Positions 24,148 through 35,809 of a DNA stretch of 64,000 bases are shown in pieces. Each line of letters opens with the position of its first letter. Position 1 is the first letter of the stretch. This DNA is from Acanthosepion pharaonis (lineage: Eukaryota > Mollusca > Cephalopoda > Sepiida > Sepiidae). The stretch spans positions 1,180,001 to 1,244,000 of the forward strand of contig CAHIKZ030005576.1 of the NCBI GenBank assembly GCA_903632075.3. Direction: 5' to 3'. Both the position numbers and the translations under genes were made by a program. A model generated the notes under the pieces. That model saw only the letters and a program-made list of their open reading frames with translations, was not told the DNA's origin and did not search any database.

Positions 24148-24463
24148 TGTTGTAGAGTAACTAGCACTCCTTCAGAACTCTACAGAATGGCCTGGCTCAT
24201 AGCCTTAAACAGTCTATGATTAAGGACTTCAACAGTTAATTAATAAGTTGATAATAAGCTGATTAATATTTGGACTGATCTTACTTCATTTAGCTATACA
24301 GCATCTGACCCTCCTCTATTTCTTGTAAGTTGTCTTGTTAATTGTTTTGTAACTTATTGTTCTGTGTTTTTTGTATGTATCCGTTAGCACCGGATACTGG
24401 TGCTGAATAAATATATTAAGCATTCATTCTTCTTTGTGTATCATTCACCTCAACGATACAACA
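24148..24463. mobile_element. Solo LTR with 5-bp target-site duplication
   Basis: 316-bp segment beginning TGTTGTA and ending TACAACA (inverted termini), flanked on both sides by caaat (24143-24147 and 24464-24468). An aataaa signal lies inside near 24408. No internal retroviral-type genes are adjacent, so it is read as the product of LTR-LTR recombination of an LTR retrotransposon. Strand is probably plus, from the position of aataaa near the right end. Confidence 0.85.
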
Positions 24464-25719
24464 CAAATTCAACTAGTTTTGGCAGGACAAACATTTTGCT
24501 TTCAAAATAATCACTTACAGAGAGCTAAAGGTTAAATTAACTGATCTACCCATAAAAAATGTGAAAAAGATATTTTTAACAATTTTTATAGATTAGCATT
24601 CATTAGACCTTTCTTTACCTACAACATTTATCAGAATAAAAAAATTTTTTTTTTTTTTTTTTTTTTTTAATCATTTTAGAATTTGGAGGGTGTCATGTTC
24701 ATAATATAGATACAGTGTCAAATTGATACTTGACTTTATAAAGAGTTATCTGTACTTTATTTTTATTTACACCCTGGAGAGGTCATCCCTGTCTCACCTT
24801 CAAAGTACTGAATTTTGAGCAGAGTGCTACCTTTATCTTGTGAGATAGACAGACGCTGATTATCAACTTAATCAGAAACATCTTGAAATGACCAAAATAC
24901 TTGTCTAAAAATAATGATTGACAGCTTCATTTGATAATAAAATTCATGATAATTTTAAAGCCACAATATTTGAAAAATTTACATCCATAAAAATGTCTTG
25001 TTTATTTTTAACAGTATTTATATATTTAATATTTTTTCTTCTTGAAAAGGAAGAAAAAAAATTAATTTTTGAAGTTGATAGAATAAAATTTTGTAAATGA
25101 ATGTCAATAGCTAAAATTATATATTCCACATGATCAACAATGAAGTAAAACTTGTTTAATGTTAATAACATTCAATATATAACATATTATAGGTATTAGC
25201 ATAGTATGACATAAGGCCATGTGTCATAAAGTGTGACTTCATATTTTATCAGTCCAGTGAACTGCTCTACCATTACTGCTTGGATATTTATGTAGTCTAT
25301 GTCTTAGCTATGCTAATTAGACAGTCATTTACATAATACTACACCATGAATGGAGGCACAGTTTATCTGACCATTAGAGATCTATGACCAGAGAAAACAC
25401 TACAAATGAAACAACTGAGGCAGTTACTTATGGTGCTAAAACTTTTATAAAAGGATCTTAGTGTGTGAGAGTTGGCATATTGTAGCCATTTGAATAATAA
25501 TACATCAGCAGTTGACCTAGAGAAGTGAAAGGTCATATTTTTGTCTGAAAGAAGGCCCTGCAAGCTGAGATGCTTGACCAATTCTGAATTGATTAGAGTA
25601 TCTAGTACTTTGCCAAAAAGAGGTAGAAAGCTAATAGGAAGGATCAGACAGCTTGTCTTAAACTTGAAACTACATTTCTTGTTCTACTGTCCATATCTAG
25701 CATACCTTGAACTGAAGCC

Positions 25720-25950
25720 TTTATTAAATCTACAAGAGTAGATTGTTCTTGTTGCACTGCCAATATCTAGTATATTAAGAATGAAAACCCTTTATTCAAT
25801 CTATGGGGGTGGATTCTTATTCTGCTTTCCATGCTTAGGGGAGATAACTCATATAAGTTTGTGCATATTCATCTTTGTGTCGCTTGTCTATTTCTTCCAA
25901 TGATCCAGTGTATGTGTCTGTTTAGCACTACCAAACACAAAGATTCAAAT
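25720..25950 (-). repeat. tRNA-derived SINE (family with ccctttattcaatc motif)
   Basis: Shares a body (ccctttattcaatctatggg, ttccatgc.. and a B-box-like gtaatttgaatctttg on the minus strand) with 61420-61690, 57966-58340 and 54680-54800. Confidence 0.55.
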
Positions 25951-26829
25951 TACAACTATCAGTAAACCAGATATCTTTTAACAAATGTTTAATTCACATG
26001 TGTAGCTTGTGGAATTTATACTATATAAATATCAATATTAATTACAAACCGGAGTTCTTTGATTTGGGAATAAAACTAACTGCTAATAGTATTATTTGCT
26101 ACTAGCATTACATGAATAATACAGACTAGAAATACCAGTGAAAATTTCACTGGTTTTCTATTTTAATTTTCTGATGAATCTTAATTCTTAAATTAATGAT
26201 TAAATAAGCTCCTTGCATGTTTCACAACTATAAAATACCCATAGAAATTCTTCTATTGCTTTGTTTTAATATTTCAACTTAACAACTTTAACAAAGATGA
26301 ATGCAAGTTATTGCTTAAATAAATAATAGGATACCAATGAAAAGATTAAAAAAACTGACAAAGTTTTCCATTTCACTGAAGCAGACGTGTATTATCACCT
26401 TCTCTATCTCTGCTTTTTTTCTTTTGTTTTCCTTTCCTTTCTCTAAAACCAAGTAGCTTTTTTGATATATCTTTTCTTCTATTTATCTTTGCAATCAATC
26501 AAGAATGGTACATTCTTTATCTGAGGTAATAGTGGTTGCATAACATAAGTGCTATCTAAATAACTAAGGAACAAACTGAATTATCATATAATGTTCTATT
26601 AGCTTTTCTGTTATACTGTCAGTAATTTAGATTGTCATTTTCTTCATAAACTTTATTAAAATTGTTTTTTTTTTTTTTTTACATAGTTTACAACTGTGGA
26701 TCAATAAATTATTAACTGAATTTTGACCTGAAAATTTCACTGTATAATGTTTGATTTATATGATTAATATTCACCATTGAATTAAGTGGTAAATATTAAT
26801 TATATAGATTTTTTTTCTCATATTCTCTA

Positions 26830-26900
26830 ACACTCATTAATCCTTTGTATTTTAGTGGCTTTATTGCCTTGCTTGGGGTGAAATGAGGACAAAAAAAGTG
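26830..26900 (+). mobile_element. CR1-like LINE 3' terminal fragment
   Basis: ttagtggctttattgccttg followed by cttggggtgaaatga, the family 3' end in plus orientation. Only about 70 bp. Confidence 0.55.
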
Positions 26901-27526
26901 TCTGACAAAGAAGATTATTTGGGAAATATTTGACATATAAAAGAAATTCTTTTTTTCATTATCAGGTGACAGACTTATTGATTTACCTGAGTTTCATAGC
27001 ATTGAATTAGTAAACTTGTTTTAATAAGGAGACAGTATTGCTATACTTGGGCAGGCTTAACTCCTCCTCCTGCTTTTATGAATTTCTTTGAGTCCTTTAG
27101 TTTTAATCACCATTCTAATATTATCAGATGATGTTCCAAACTTTTTCTTTAATATTGTTAGCTTTTTGATAAGATTAGATATGATTCACAATAGATTGAT
27201 CTGTTCAAAGTTAGCAATAAAACTTGACCATTTACAGGAACTATATAAATAATGTGCTAATTTTTAACTGTTTCTTACATCTTTTTAAAAGACATATCAA
27301 ATAAATATAACTTTCTTTTGATAGCTAGTTGTTACTTCTTTTAATGTAAAACAGCTCATTCCTCTTCATCCATCATATACCAAAGATTTATTTTTGAAAA
27401 ATTTTAAAAAAATCAATTGCTGTTACCAACTGCCCAATGATTTTTTTCTATCAGAAATATTCAGAGTGCAATGAAAAATCTTTTTTCTGATGAAATTGTT
27501 GAATCTGTTTTTATGACTATATATGT

Positions 27527-27660
27527 TACGAGCAGGCTTCGGCCACTCACTATCGCTTCACAGAGTAAGATAAATTCACTACTTGAGATCTTTGAAACAA
27601 AACTTTTAAATGAACATTTCATTCATAAATTGGCTTGTTAATTGAAAAAAGTGTGACACA
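27527..27660 (+). repeat. Repeat unit adjoining (TA)n, first copy
   Basis: gagcaggcttcggccactca, then actacttgag..gaacatttcattcataaa and ttggcttgtta. Parallels 28037-28165. The (TA)n tract at 27672-27711 lies at its right side. Confidence 0.6.
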
Positions 27661-27668
27661 ATGACACT

Positions 27669-27671
<3 letters not shown>

Positions 27672-27711
<40 letters not shown>
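27672..27711. repeat. (TA)n microsatellite
   Basis: 40 bp of TA. Confidence 0.95.
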
Positions 27712-27714
<3 letters not shown>

Positions 27715-27993
27715 TCATGTGACATTAAGATCTATTCCACCATTGTTACATGTGAAACTGCGTTCGATTCAAACTCCAAACCATTACAACTTGCTTTCTC
27801 TCAACTTCTACAATGGCCAAAAGTACTTGGAACATTATGCATAATTTAGGCAAGTTCCTTTACAAGTTTCAACCTGACATCAAACAAATTATTTGACACC
27901 TGGAGAAACTTATCAAAAAGTTTAACAGGCACACCTTATCAATTATGTTTAATAAAACATTTAAATGAAGGATTGCTGCCTAAACATACACAC

Positions 27994-27997
<4 letters not shown>

Positions 27998-28036
<39 letters not shown>
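27998..28036. repeat. (TA)n microsatellite
   Basis: About 39 bp of TA directly against the repeat at 28037. Confidence 0.95.
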
Positions 28037-28038
<2 letters not shown>

Positions 28039-29065
28039 TAGCAGGCTTTGCCTGCTCACTATTACTTTTGCAAAGTAAGATATATTCACTACTTGAAATA
28101 TTTCAAACAAAAATTTTAAGTGAACATTTCATTCATAAATTGGCTTGTTAGTTAAGGAAAGTTTTACGAATAGATGCCAATGACCAAGTAAAACGCTAAT
28201 TTCAAACACTTTTCTGCACTATGTAGGACAATATTCCTAAACAGAACTATTTTTGATATGAAAATCAAAACAATCCTTAAATAAAAGAACAAAAATGAAG
28301 AATAGTTAATAAAATATACTTTTTTAAAATAAATATATGCATTTATTCATATAGATTCCATAATATAGTTTTTATTTAATTAGTTATTATGTTTCTCTAA
28401 CTCTTCAAATATTCAATGTATAACTAATTTTCATTTCTGTTTTCTCATCTTTACACTATAGTAATTTTATCTTATAAATTGTCCCCTGTTCTGTCACATA
28501 TGAAATAAAAATAATTGTTTGTATGGAAAATAAGGATCTACATACATCAAATCATCTTTAGATTAAGTGGCAGCAGAAGAATTATCATTGAACTTTTAAA
28601 AGATAAGCTTAAACATTAATTTAATACTTAAATGCAGCAATCAATTTTGAGTTCTTCTGTAATTTATCTATCGCATCTACTCCTCCTTAGCTATTGTGAT
28701 GATGACCAAATCAAGAATCTTCCATAGGAGCTAGTTTAAATCATACCTGATAGGGTGGATTTTAAGCTAGTTTATGAAAAACGTGCACTGCAATTTTGGA
28801 TACAAAAGGAAAATTAGAGTTACTCCCCTTGAATTATATAAGCAACGATAATAGCTAGTATAATATATTAATATATATTTTTAACCTCACATAATCTGGC
28901 AACCCTGAATCTGAGCTCAATGAAAATTGTTTCCTGTGCCTAACTTTTCTAGGGCTTTTCAATGAGCTATGAATCATTGAAATTGGACTAGTGGGAGCAG
29001 AGGAGTTGCTTGGACGGACGCACAAACACACACACATACACTGTACTTTATATATAAGATTTTGC
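28037..29065 (+). mobile_element. Unclassified element with hairpin left end
   Basis: Begins actagcaggctttgcctgct, a perfect small palindrome (agcaggc/gcctgct). It ends in a ggacggacgcacaaacacac tract and tatatataagat, an end type widespread in invertebrate genomes. No transposase gene was seen inside. The first 120 bp are repeated at 27527-27660. The class is unknown to me. Confidence 0.45.
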
Positions 29066-29460
29066 TGCTCGTCTTCAAGGCTGTTTTGTAGAAATTATTC
29101 AAGTTGTATATCTAATGCATTCACAAAGGTTTTAAGCTTGATTCCATTTTATTAATTTTTAAAATCTTTTGACAATCTTAGTTGCTCTTTGTCTGCATTG
29201 TTTTAGCCAGACCATTCTCCTGCTGTCTTTGGGTGAAATGTTTTTTTCAATGTAGAATGTGGTAATGATCAGTTCTGCTCCTAATCAAATCTGTCTCAGA
29301 GTCTGCTGGTTGATATATTGAATCTTGTTAAGGTGATTTTTTTTTCAATATCCTGTTTCTATTTATTTATTTTTTTTCTGACATCATGTCTGTCACTTGA
29401 ATCTCATTCCATCAGTATTTGCCTTTCCTACTTTTGTGTGGATCAGCCAGAAAATTATTT

Positions 29461-29701
29461 AACCCATTAATTCCCACCATAAAATCCAGTATTAATTATA
29501 AAAATTAAACTAAAAATCCATTATTAATTATAAAATTTAAATTAAAAATCCAGTATTAATTATAGGTTTCTGTAAAAAAAAAAAAATCTGGTATTAAAAA
29601 TCAGTTATTATAAGTTTATAAAAATCTGAAATTATAAGTTTCTACCTATGACCAATTAATGCCAACCATCATCAAAATTAAATGGTGGAAATTAATTGGT
29701 T
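29461..29701. mobile_element. Small terminal-inverted-repeat element (MITE-like)
   Basis: 241 bp. The left end aacccattaattcccaccat is inverted at the right end (29682-29701) with 2 mismatches in 20. The interior repeats aaaatccagtattaattata three times. Related half-copies occur at about 35487 and 53708. Confidence 0.6.
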
Positions 29702-29989
29702 AAAAAGGAAAAAACAAAAGAGGTAGAAAAAAAAAAAACTAAGATGAGAGAGTGTAAAAATAAAATAATAGTAACATTTCAAAGCACTAGATAAAAATTT
29801 AATTCTATTTAACTTAGCTTTTTACATAATTTATATTTAAACATTGACTCGTAGCAAATTATTTCTTTTGTAACTGCTTCCCTTCCACAATTGTAAATGC
29901 TTTATTTATTATTGTAATTTTATTATTATAATCAAATATTAATGTTCCTTAAGCCATATCCTTTTAAATTGTCTTTTTTTTTTTTAAAT

Positions 29990-30075
29990 CAATTCACCCC
30001 CATGCAAGGTGATAATGCCACTAAGACACAATGGGCTACTGGGAGTAAACAAGAATCAAGACTTTATAAGGTACT
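29990..30075 (-). mobile_element. CR1-like LINE 3' terminal fragment
   Basis: gcaaggtgataatgccacta and following bases match the LINE 3' tail, minus orientation. Confidence 0.5.
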
Positions 30076-30079
30076 GGAA

Positions 30080-32290
30080 ACCCAATCCTAAACCAAGAAC
30101 AAGGGATAAACCTCTACTTCTGTTCAAAAGACCAGGGATGAGTGTGAACTGGATGATAGGTGAACCTATATACTCCTATTAAACACAATCGTACAATCAA
30201 TGACATTGTTACCCGACAATGATCAGTGAATATGCCATTCAAAACTTGACAAGCAAACATATTCACACACACACATTCACACAATTGTTTTTAAGATAGA
30301 CATTTTTATTGTACAATGACCTAAACACTTAATTTTGCTTTTTAATGCTGCATTTATTTTTCTCTGCTTATCGTAAGTCATTACAACTTATGCTAGAAAG
30401 ATATTCTTATCTTCTTGTTGCATATTATTGAGTTATTTCCTTTGGATTTGTCTTTGCTTCCTGGCTTGCATGCTTGTCTCACCACTTATTTCCATGGCAT
30501 GCTGCTACAGTTTGTTTCTGTCATGTGACCAGCCCCAAGCAACTAACCAATATGGCTGCCCACCACACTAATCCCTGGCTACTATACCAGTCCTGTTAGC
30601 AACTAGTTGCCATGGAATCTACAAAGGATGCCTTGTCCATATGTGTTCTTGCAGTAAAATGATTTTGAATGGCTCTCTTGATTGAATTTTCATTTTGATT
30701 ATGGTTGGTTGTCATGGATATTTCACAAAGGTCAATAGGTACACTAAGAAATACAGAAATTGAAATGTTAACTGAAAGATAGTCAGGTTTTTTATACTGA
30801 TAAGCAGTGATTGATATGTGATACATGATATATATATATATATATATATATTATAAGCATGGAAAAATACACACACTTATGATATTTTTAGGTTTTTAAG
30901 TGGAAAAAGTTTTTGTGTAATGTATTTTGTTCTTTATGACTTCATCAGACTTAGTCTTAAGAACTATAATTGTTTTTGATATATAAAAATTTATATATCA
31001 TTTTCCTATATATAAACTAATATTTAATTACAAGTAACTGCATGAAGAAAATATGAAAAAAAGCATTATGAATCATTTAGCAATCTCTAAAATGGTGTAT
31101 GCTAAAATCATTAAACATTTTATATGTTTGAACAAAATCTTAAAATATTTTTTAATGGTTTTAGTATAGATAAGGAAATTGAACATAGAATAATAGGCTG
31201 CACTAAATGTTATTTCACCCAACAACACAAAATACTACAAAACCAAAACATTAACCTGAAAACAAGTCATGTTTTTAAATAACCTCGTTAGATCAAGCCT
31301 TTCATGTGGATGTCATGCAGGGCAACAAACCCATTCAGAAACATTTAAAATGTCCACTGCATACAACCGCTTTCTAAGATCAATGGTTATAAATAGTGTC
31401 TCTTTGAGCGAGTGACATCACCAAAATCTATAGGAGACCTTGATGTCTATCCTTCTTTAAACCTTGTGAACTGGAGCTACAAAATCGCTTTGTACTGTGC
31501 CAAATAACAGAAACCACATCACGTGAAGACTTCCAACAGCAGCAACAATTAAAATGGATATCACATGTAACTTAAAGAGAAAATAATAACATAATCAAAA
31601 TGATGACATTTCATTCTACTTCAAACAAATGGTTAGGAAGGAAAACCCTATCAATACTGGAAAGTGCAATAACAGTTACTGGACTTGAGAAACCCATTTT
31701 CTTGAAAAATTGTTTTAAGAAACTGAAATTAGCACTGTTTGCTTGGTCAATGAATGCCAAATGTTTTCTTATAAAGAAACAGCTAATATTACCATTATTA
31801 TTGTTTTCACTTCTTTGTGATGATTGTGGTTATTCCATGTAATTTCAGATGTACATATATATGGACACATATTTAACTCTATCAATGACAAAATTTGCAT
31901 ATCTGTGTGCATAGAACAGATACCACACTTTCATGATGGATAAAAAATTCTGAAAAAGATGATTCATCACACCCTTTTTCTGATAGATGTTATTGCTTAG
32001 TTGTTAAACAGAAATTGATGTTTAGATAATTTATTTTTTAAATAAATCTTCAATCCCTCTTATATATAATGGAACGACAGAAAACAAGGTGTTTTTTCTT
32101 GAAAGCCGTAATACTTGTGGTTATAGCCATATCTCTAGAAGCAGTTTTATCTATGAAAATGAAATGACTATCTCCATTGTTGCAGATTTTTGCTGTGCAC
32201 TTTTAAGATCAAACGTCCTCTATGAGTATTTTTATTAAGTGAGCATCTCTAGATAGGTCACCAACTATGGATATATGCACCAACCAGTTG
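30080..32290. other. Intronic sequence, nothing recognised
   Basis: Contains a short (TA)n tract at 30830-30851. No gene or clear element seen. Confidence 0.4.
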
Positions 32291-32294
32291 TGAA

Positions 32295-32490
32295 TTCAGA
32301 GTTTTCCTTCTCCTGGACTGGTTTCCAACCAATGCTAGAGAGCCCAATCTGCTTTGCTATTTAACCATTTAACCCATAGCTGAGGAGAGAAGACAAATTC
32401 ATACCTTGTCCAAGAATACTTGTGCAAAAACAAATATAACAAACTGTGCTCTCTGATTTCTCTTTCTAGGCAACAGCTATGCTACCTTCA
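32295..32490 (-). repeat. tRNA-derived SINE, body
   Basis: ttttccttctcctggactgg..ccaac..ctagaga..aacccatag matches 50540-50640 and 48030-48100. Confidence 0.5.
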
Positions 32491-33009
32491 AATACTTATC
32501 CTTTACCTACTAAATTTTATTAAATTCTAAAATATTAACTAAGCTTAGTTTACTTTGTCACAAAGTTATTGTATTGAGAACTAAGTGAATACTGAATTAT
32601 AATAGTAAACAGTTTGCAAGATTATCTTGCTAACCAATATCCTATCACAGATGACCAATATCAGATGATATATATGTATATATATTTATTAAGAATCCAA
32701 CTTTGTCTTAAAATCATTAAAAATTCAAACTATCCCAGGACAGCAGATGTGAAGTTAAGTAGAGTATGATCCCTTCCCTTGAAGGATTTTAGAATTTCTA
32801 GAAACATCACATTTTATTTATAAAAGGTGATACTCTGGAGATATTTGTAGAATTATAGTTAGATTTTAATACAATTAATGACATACAAAAGGAATAACAT
32901 TCTGAAATATAATGAAAGGGGTATATGGGTAAAAATATTTAGGATCCACTGCAGTCGATTATCCATGCAAGATCTTTCATAGCATTTATTCTTGGGACAA
33001 TACTTTACT

Positions 33010-33300
33010 AGGCAGTACTCATCTTCTCTCCAAACAAGGCAATAATACCATGAAGATGCAAGTTGTTACTGAGAGTGAAAGAAATTGGGAAAATGTTAGT
33101 GAGAAGAAAGGACAATAAAAGAACAGGGTTCAAAAAGGCAGATGATTGTAGTTGACAGAAAAACAAGAAGCTGGAAGAGTCTCTCCCAAGCAAGATGTGT
33201 AAGAGAAGAATTAGCTAGATGTAACCTTAAGTTCTATTTTATTTCAACAATAAAATGATTAGACCTACCTGCCAATTTAGTATTGCAATTAAATGCATGA
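33010..33300 (-). mobile_element. CR1-like LINE 3' fragment
   Basis: acaaggcaataataccatga tail at about 33035, then minus-strand ORF2-end remnants (agctggaagagtctctccca, ttagctagatgtaac) up to about 33300. Confidence 0.6.
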
Positions 33301-33710
33301 GGTTGGGGATTGAACAATCACTGGTCTGTATGCCAATTTGTTAAAAAAACAAAATAAAATAGAATAAGAAAATAAAGAAAAGAATATATTATGTACATGA
33401 GAGGGGGAGAGAGAGAAAAATTGAGAAAAATTATGGTTTAGTAATAGGGAATGTCATAAAATAGTGCTTTTGCCATTGTATTAGTAACCAAATGGAATCG
33501 GTGGTGCTTACTAAGCTTAGCTCACTCAGTAAGGATCAAATTCACTGTAATATTAATGGCATGTTAAATGGGCCTGCTTGATTCCACATTTGCTGGAGAA
33601 ACATGTTGTCAAATTGATGTTTTCCAAAGTGCCTTATATATTTAGCATACACACACACACACACACACACATATATCTATATATAGAATCACCTTTCAGG
33701 CATACAAAGT

Positions 33711-33760
33711 CCAACCACTACTGTAAGTTTCATGCTTTTACATAATTTTCAGGTGGTCGG
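33711..33760 (-). ncRNA. Hammerhead-type ribozyme motif A (core mutated)
   Basis: Same architecture as motif B. Stem I arms CCGACCAC (complement of 33753-33760) and GTGGTTGG (33711-33718) give 8 pairs. The core reads CTGAAAA where CTGANGA is required, so the essential G is A. Stem II ATGT/GCAT around AAAA and GAAAC are kept. Expected inactive. Confidence 0.55.
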
Positions 33761-34251
33761 CAGCTGTAGTGCAAAAATGGGAACCTTAATTCTTCCAGGC
33801 AAGACTAAAATGGGCAAAAAATGAATATGGACACTACATGCACAACATGCATACACCAACCAAACTCACCTGGTTTTTAAGCACCAATCCAGCCAAGATC
33901 AAATGAATCCATAAACACACAATTATATCCCCCCACACACATACCAAAAAAAAAAGGTACAGAAATATCTTGCCAATGTGGCAAAGAAAAAAAAAGGTGC
34001 TCAATGCTACATAAAACAATGTGGTTGTGGTCCAGGAGCCTAATGCTTTTAAGTAAAAAAAAAAAAAAAAAGTGCTCAGCAGAACTGGACCCACAAAGAC
34101 ATTCATGGCAGAGCATTCTAATATTAATAGAAATAAGCAGCCAGTAAAAAGAGTCTGCTATGAATGCATACTGAAAAGAAAAAGTGCTCAATGCCATATA
34201 AAATGCCAGAGCTTTTCTAAATTAAAAATCACCTTTCAGGCGTACAGAGGC

Positions 34252-34299
34252 TGACCACTACTGTAAGTTTCATGCTTTTATGCAATCATCAGGCAGTCA
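34252..34299 (-). ncRNA. Hammerhead-type ribozyme motif B (core intact)
   Basis: Minus strand: stem I 5' arm TGACTGC, core CTGATGA (complement of 34286-34292), a short stem II hairpin around AAAA, GAAAC (complement of 34267-34271), loop TTACA, GTA with predicted cleavage after A (complement of 34259), and stem I 3' arm GTGGTCA (34252-34258). Stem I has 7 pairs, two of them G-U. Stem II is weak (about 3 pairs). Confidence 0.6.
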
Positions 34300-34561
34300 A
34301 AAAAACAGAGAGGAGTATGAACTGGATTATAGGTGAACCCATCTACTTCTATTAGGGAAGGAAAAATAAATAAATAGTGAAAAAATTTCAGAATTCAAGC
34401 AATTTTTTTTTTTTTTTTAAATAACTAAAAGTTTTTTGTTTATTATTAAGTATTACATTATATGAACTGAATAATTAAATGTGACAAATGTAAGTGACTG
34501 CAATGGAGTAGCAATTTATCCCCCGATCTGGCATTCTCTTTTTAAGTTGTTATTTCCTCTA

Positions 34562-35434
34562 CAGGGTGTGATGGATAAATTGTCATCTAGATTACTTAAA
34601 AATGAAAATAACACTGTCATCTTATTTTAACAGCTATATTTACCAAATTACACAAAAGTATCTTAAAATACTAAAGAGTAAATTTATTCAGAAAAATCGC
34701 CATTGACTTCAAACACAGCTTCCAGATGACTTTGGAATCTCCTGCAACTCTTCTGGATGGTATCTTTGTTTAAGTTGATAAATACTGTCATAATTCTTGC
34801 CTTCAGTTCATTTTTTGTGTTACAAGGAGTTTTGATGGTCTCTCGCTCAACTTGCCCCACACATAATAATCAAGGGGTTTTGCAGTCTGAGGAATTAAGT
34901 GGCCAGATGTAAGGGGTCATGTGGTCAGAGAAATTGTCTGACAGCCATGACTGGGTTCTCCTACTTGTGTGGCATGGTGCAGAATCCTGTTGCCAGACAT
35001 AGTTTTCCAGCAGCCACCCTCTTGTGACCCAAGGCATCACTACCTCCTCAAGACACTTGATGCAGGCTGCTGTGTTGAGTCTGAAGCCCTCACCAACAAA
35101 TTTGGGGGTTCTTTCCTTATCAGAATGAGTTTTCCGAGCTGACATACCTTCATAATTACCATTAGACCCATTCAACTCTTTCTGAATCCTCAGCACTGTT
35201 TTCAGATTGACACCCAAAACTTTGAAATGTTTTGATTGGAGCTTCCGTCATGAATACCAAGCAGTACAGCATGCTGTTTCTAAATTTCTAACAGTGAATT
35301 GTGTCATGGCGCTCTTTTTCTTACATACAGTGCCCAACTGACCCTACTATACTGTGCAGTTGACAAAATCAAAAACAAACAATGCGCATGCACAAAATTA
35401 AAAATATAAAATGGTGACAATTTACCCATCACCA
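34562..35434 (-). mobile_element. mariner/Tc1-like element, internally deleted, copy 1
   Basis: The terminal repeat cagggtgtgatggataaatt at 34562 is matched in inverse by atggtgacaatttacccatc at 35411-35430. The minus strand encodes transposase remnants (34870-35217): TVLRIQKEL, SNGNYEG, then directly GFRLNTAACIKCLEEVV and the catalytic-type YVWQQDSAPCHTSRRTQSWL. The interval between TPKFVGE and GFRLN is missing. The frame shifts after SSDCKTP, then ETIKTPCNTKNELKARIM continues downstream. Confidence 0.8.
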
Positions 35435-35749
35435 AGTTTAGTTGTGACTCTCACTGACATTGTTACCGTTTGTCAGTTTAACCCTTTAATATCCACTGTT
35501 CTATTTTGTGGGTAATGGGCATTAAATAAATTGTTGGGTTTGGTGATCCATAATTTTTATGCTGTAATTTACACCAGATTTACTTTTAAAGAAAAGATAC
35601 TTTTGCTTTTCTTTAAGACCAGTCTTAAAATTTTAAAACTGGGCTTATGAACCAAACCTGAAATGGATTTAATCTGTTATGAAGAAAAATATACAGAAAA
35701 AACAAACAAAAATCTTAATATGCAATTATGCTGTATTAATGTTAATATA

Positions 35750-35805
35750 AAGTCAACGTCGGATGTTTTGGTCTATTTTAGACCATCTTCAGGACATTTT
35801 CATTA
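35750..35805 (-). ncRNA. Hammerhead-like motif C (degenerate)
   Basis: Minus strand: CTGAAGA core (35786-35792), stem II GGTCT/AGACC (5 pairs) around AAAAT, then AAAAC where GAAAC is expected (35765-35769). The stem III/cleavage side is less clear (GTT|GAC possible). A stem I of three pairs (GTC/GAC) plus a few more with a mismatch. Confidence 0.45.
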
Positions 35806-35809
35806 AACA

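Larger units (their letters stand above)
33687..34300 (-). mobile_element. Retrozyme-like unit: two hammerhead-type motifs in direct repeat
   Basis: A direct repeat of about 75 bp (33687-33763 and 34227-34299) brackets about 465 bp. Each repeat copy, read on the minus strand, folds as a type I hammerhead-like motif. Predicted cleavage positions lie 540 nt apart (34258 to 33719). The interior has A tracts and three copies of a gtgctca motif but no protein gene. This layout matches non-autonomous retrozymes or Penelope terminal repeats as described by family knowledge. Element ends are not defined, and the transcript would be antisense to DENND5. Confidence 0.6.

Noticed and set aside
29060..29300. 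Possible gypsy integrase fragment on the minus strand (NGLAKTMQTK-like)
   Set aside because: Only a few residues fit, with stops around them; too weak to annotate.
30930..30990. CTGATGA on the minus strand near agtctgatgaagtc
   Set aside because: No GAAAC at a fitting distance and no stem II, so not a hammerhead.
33834..34197. Overlapping hydrophobic minus-strand frames
   Set aside because: They run through A tracts (Phe runs) inside the retrozyme-like unit and resemble no family.
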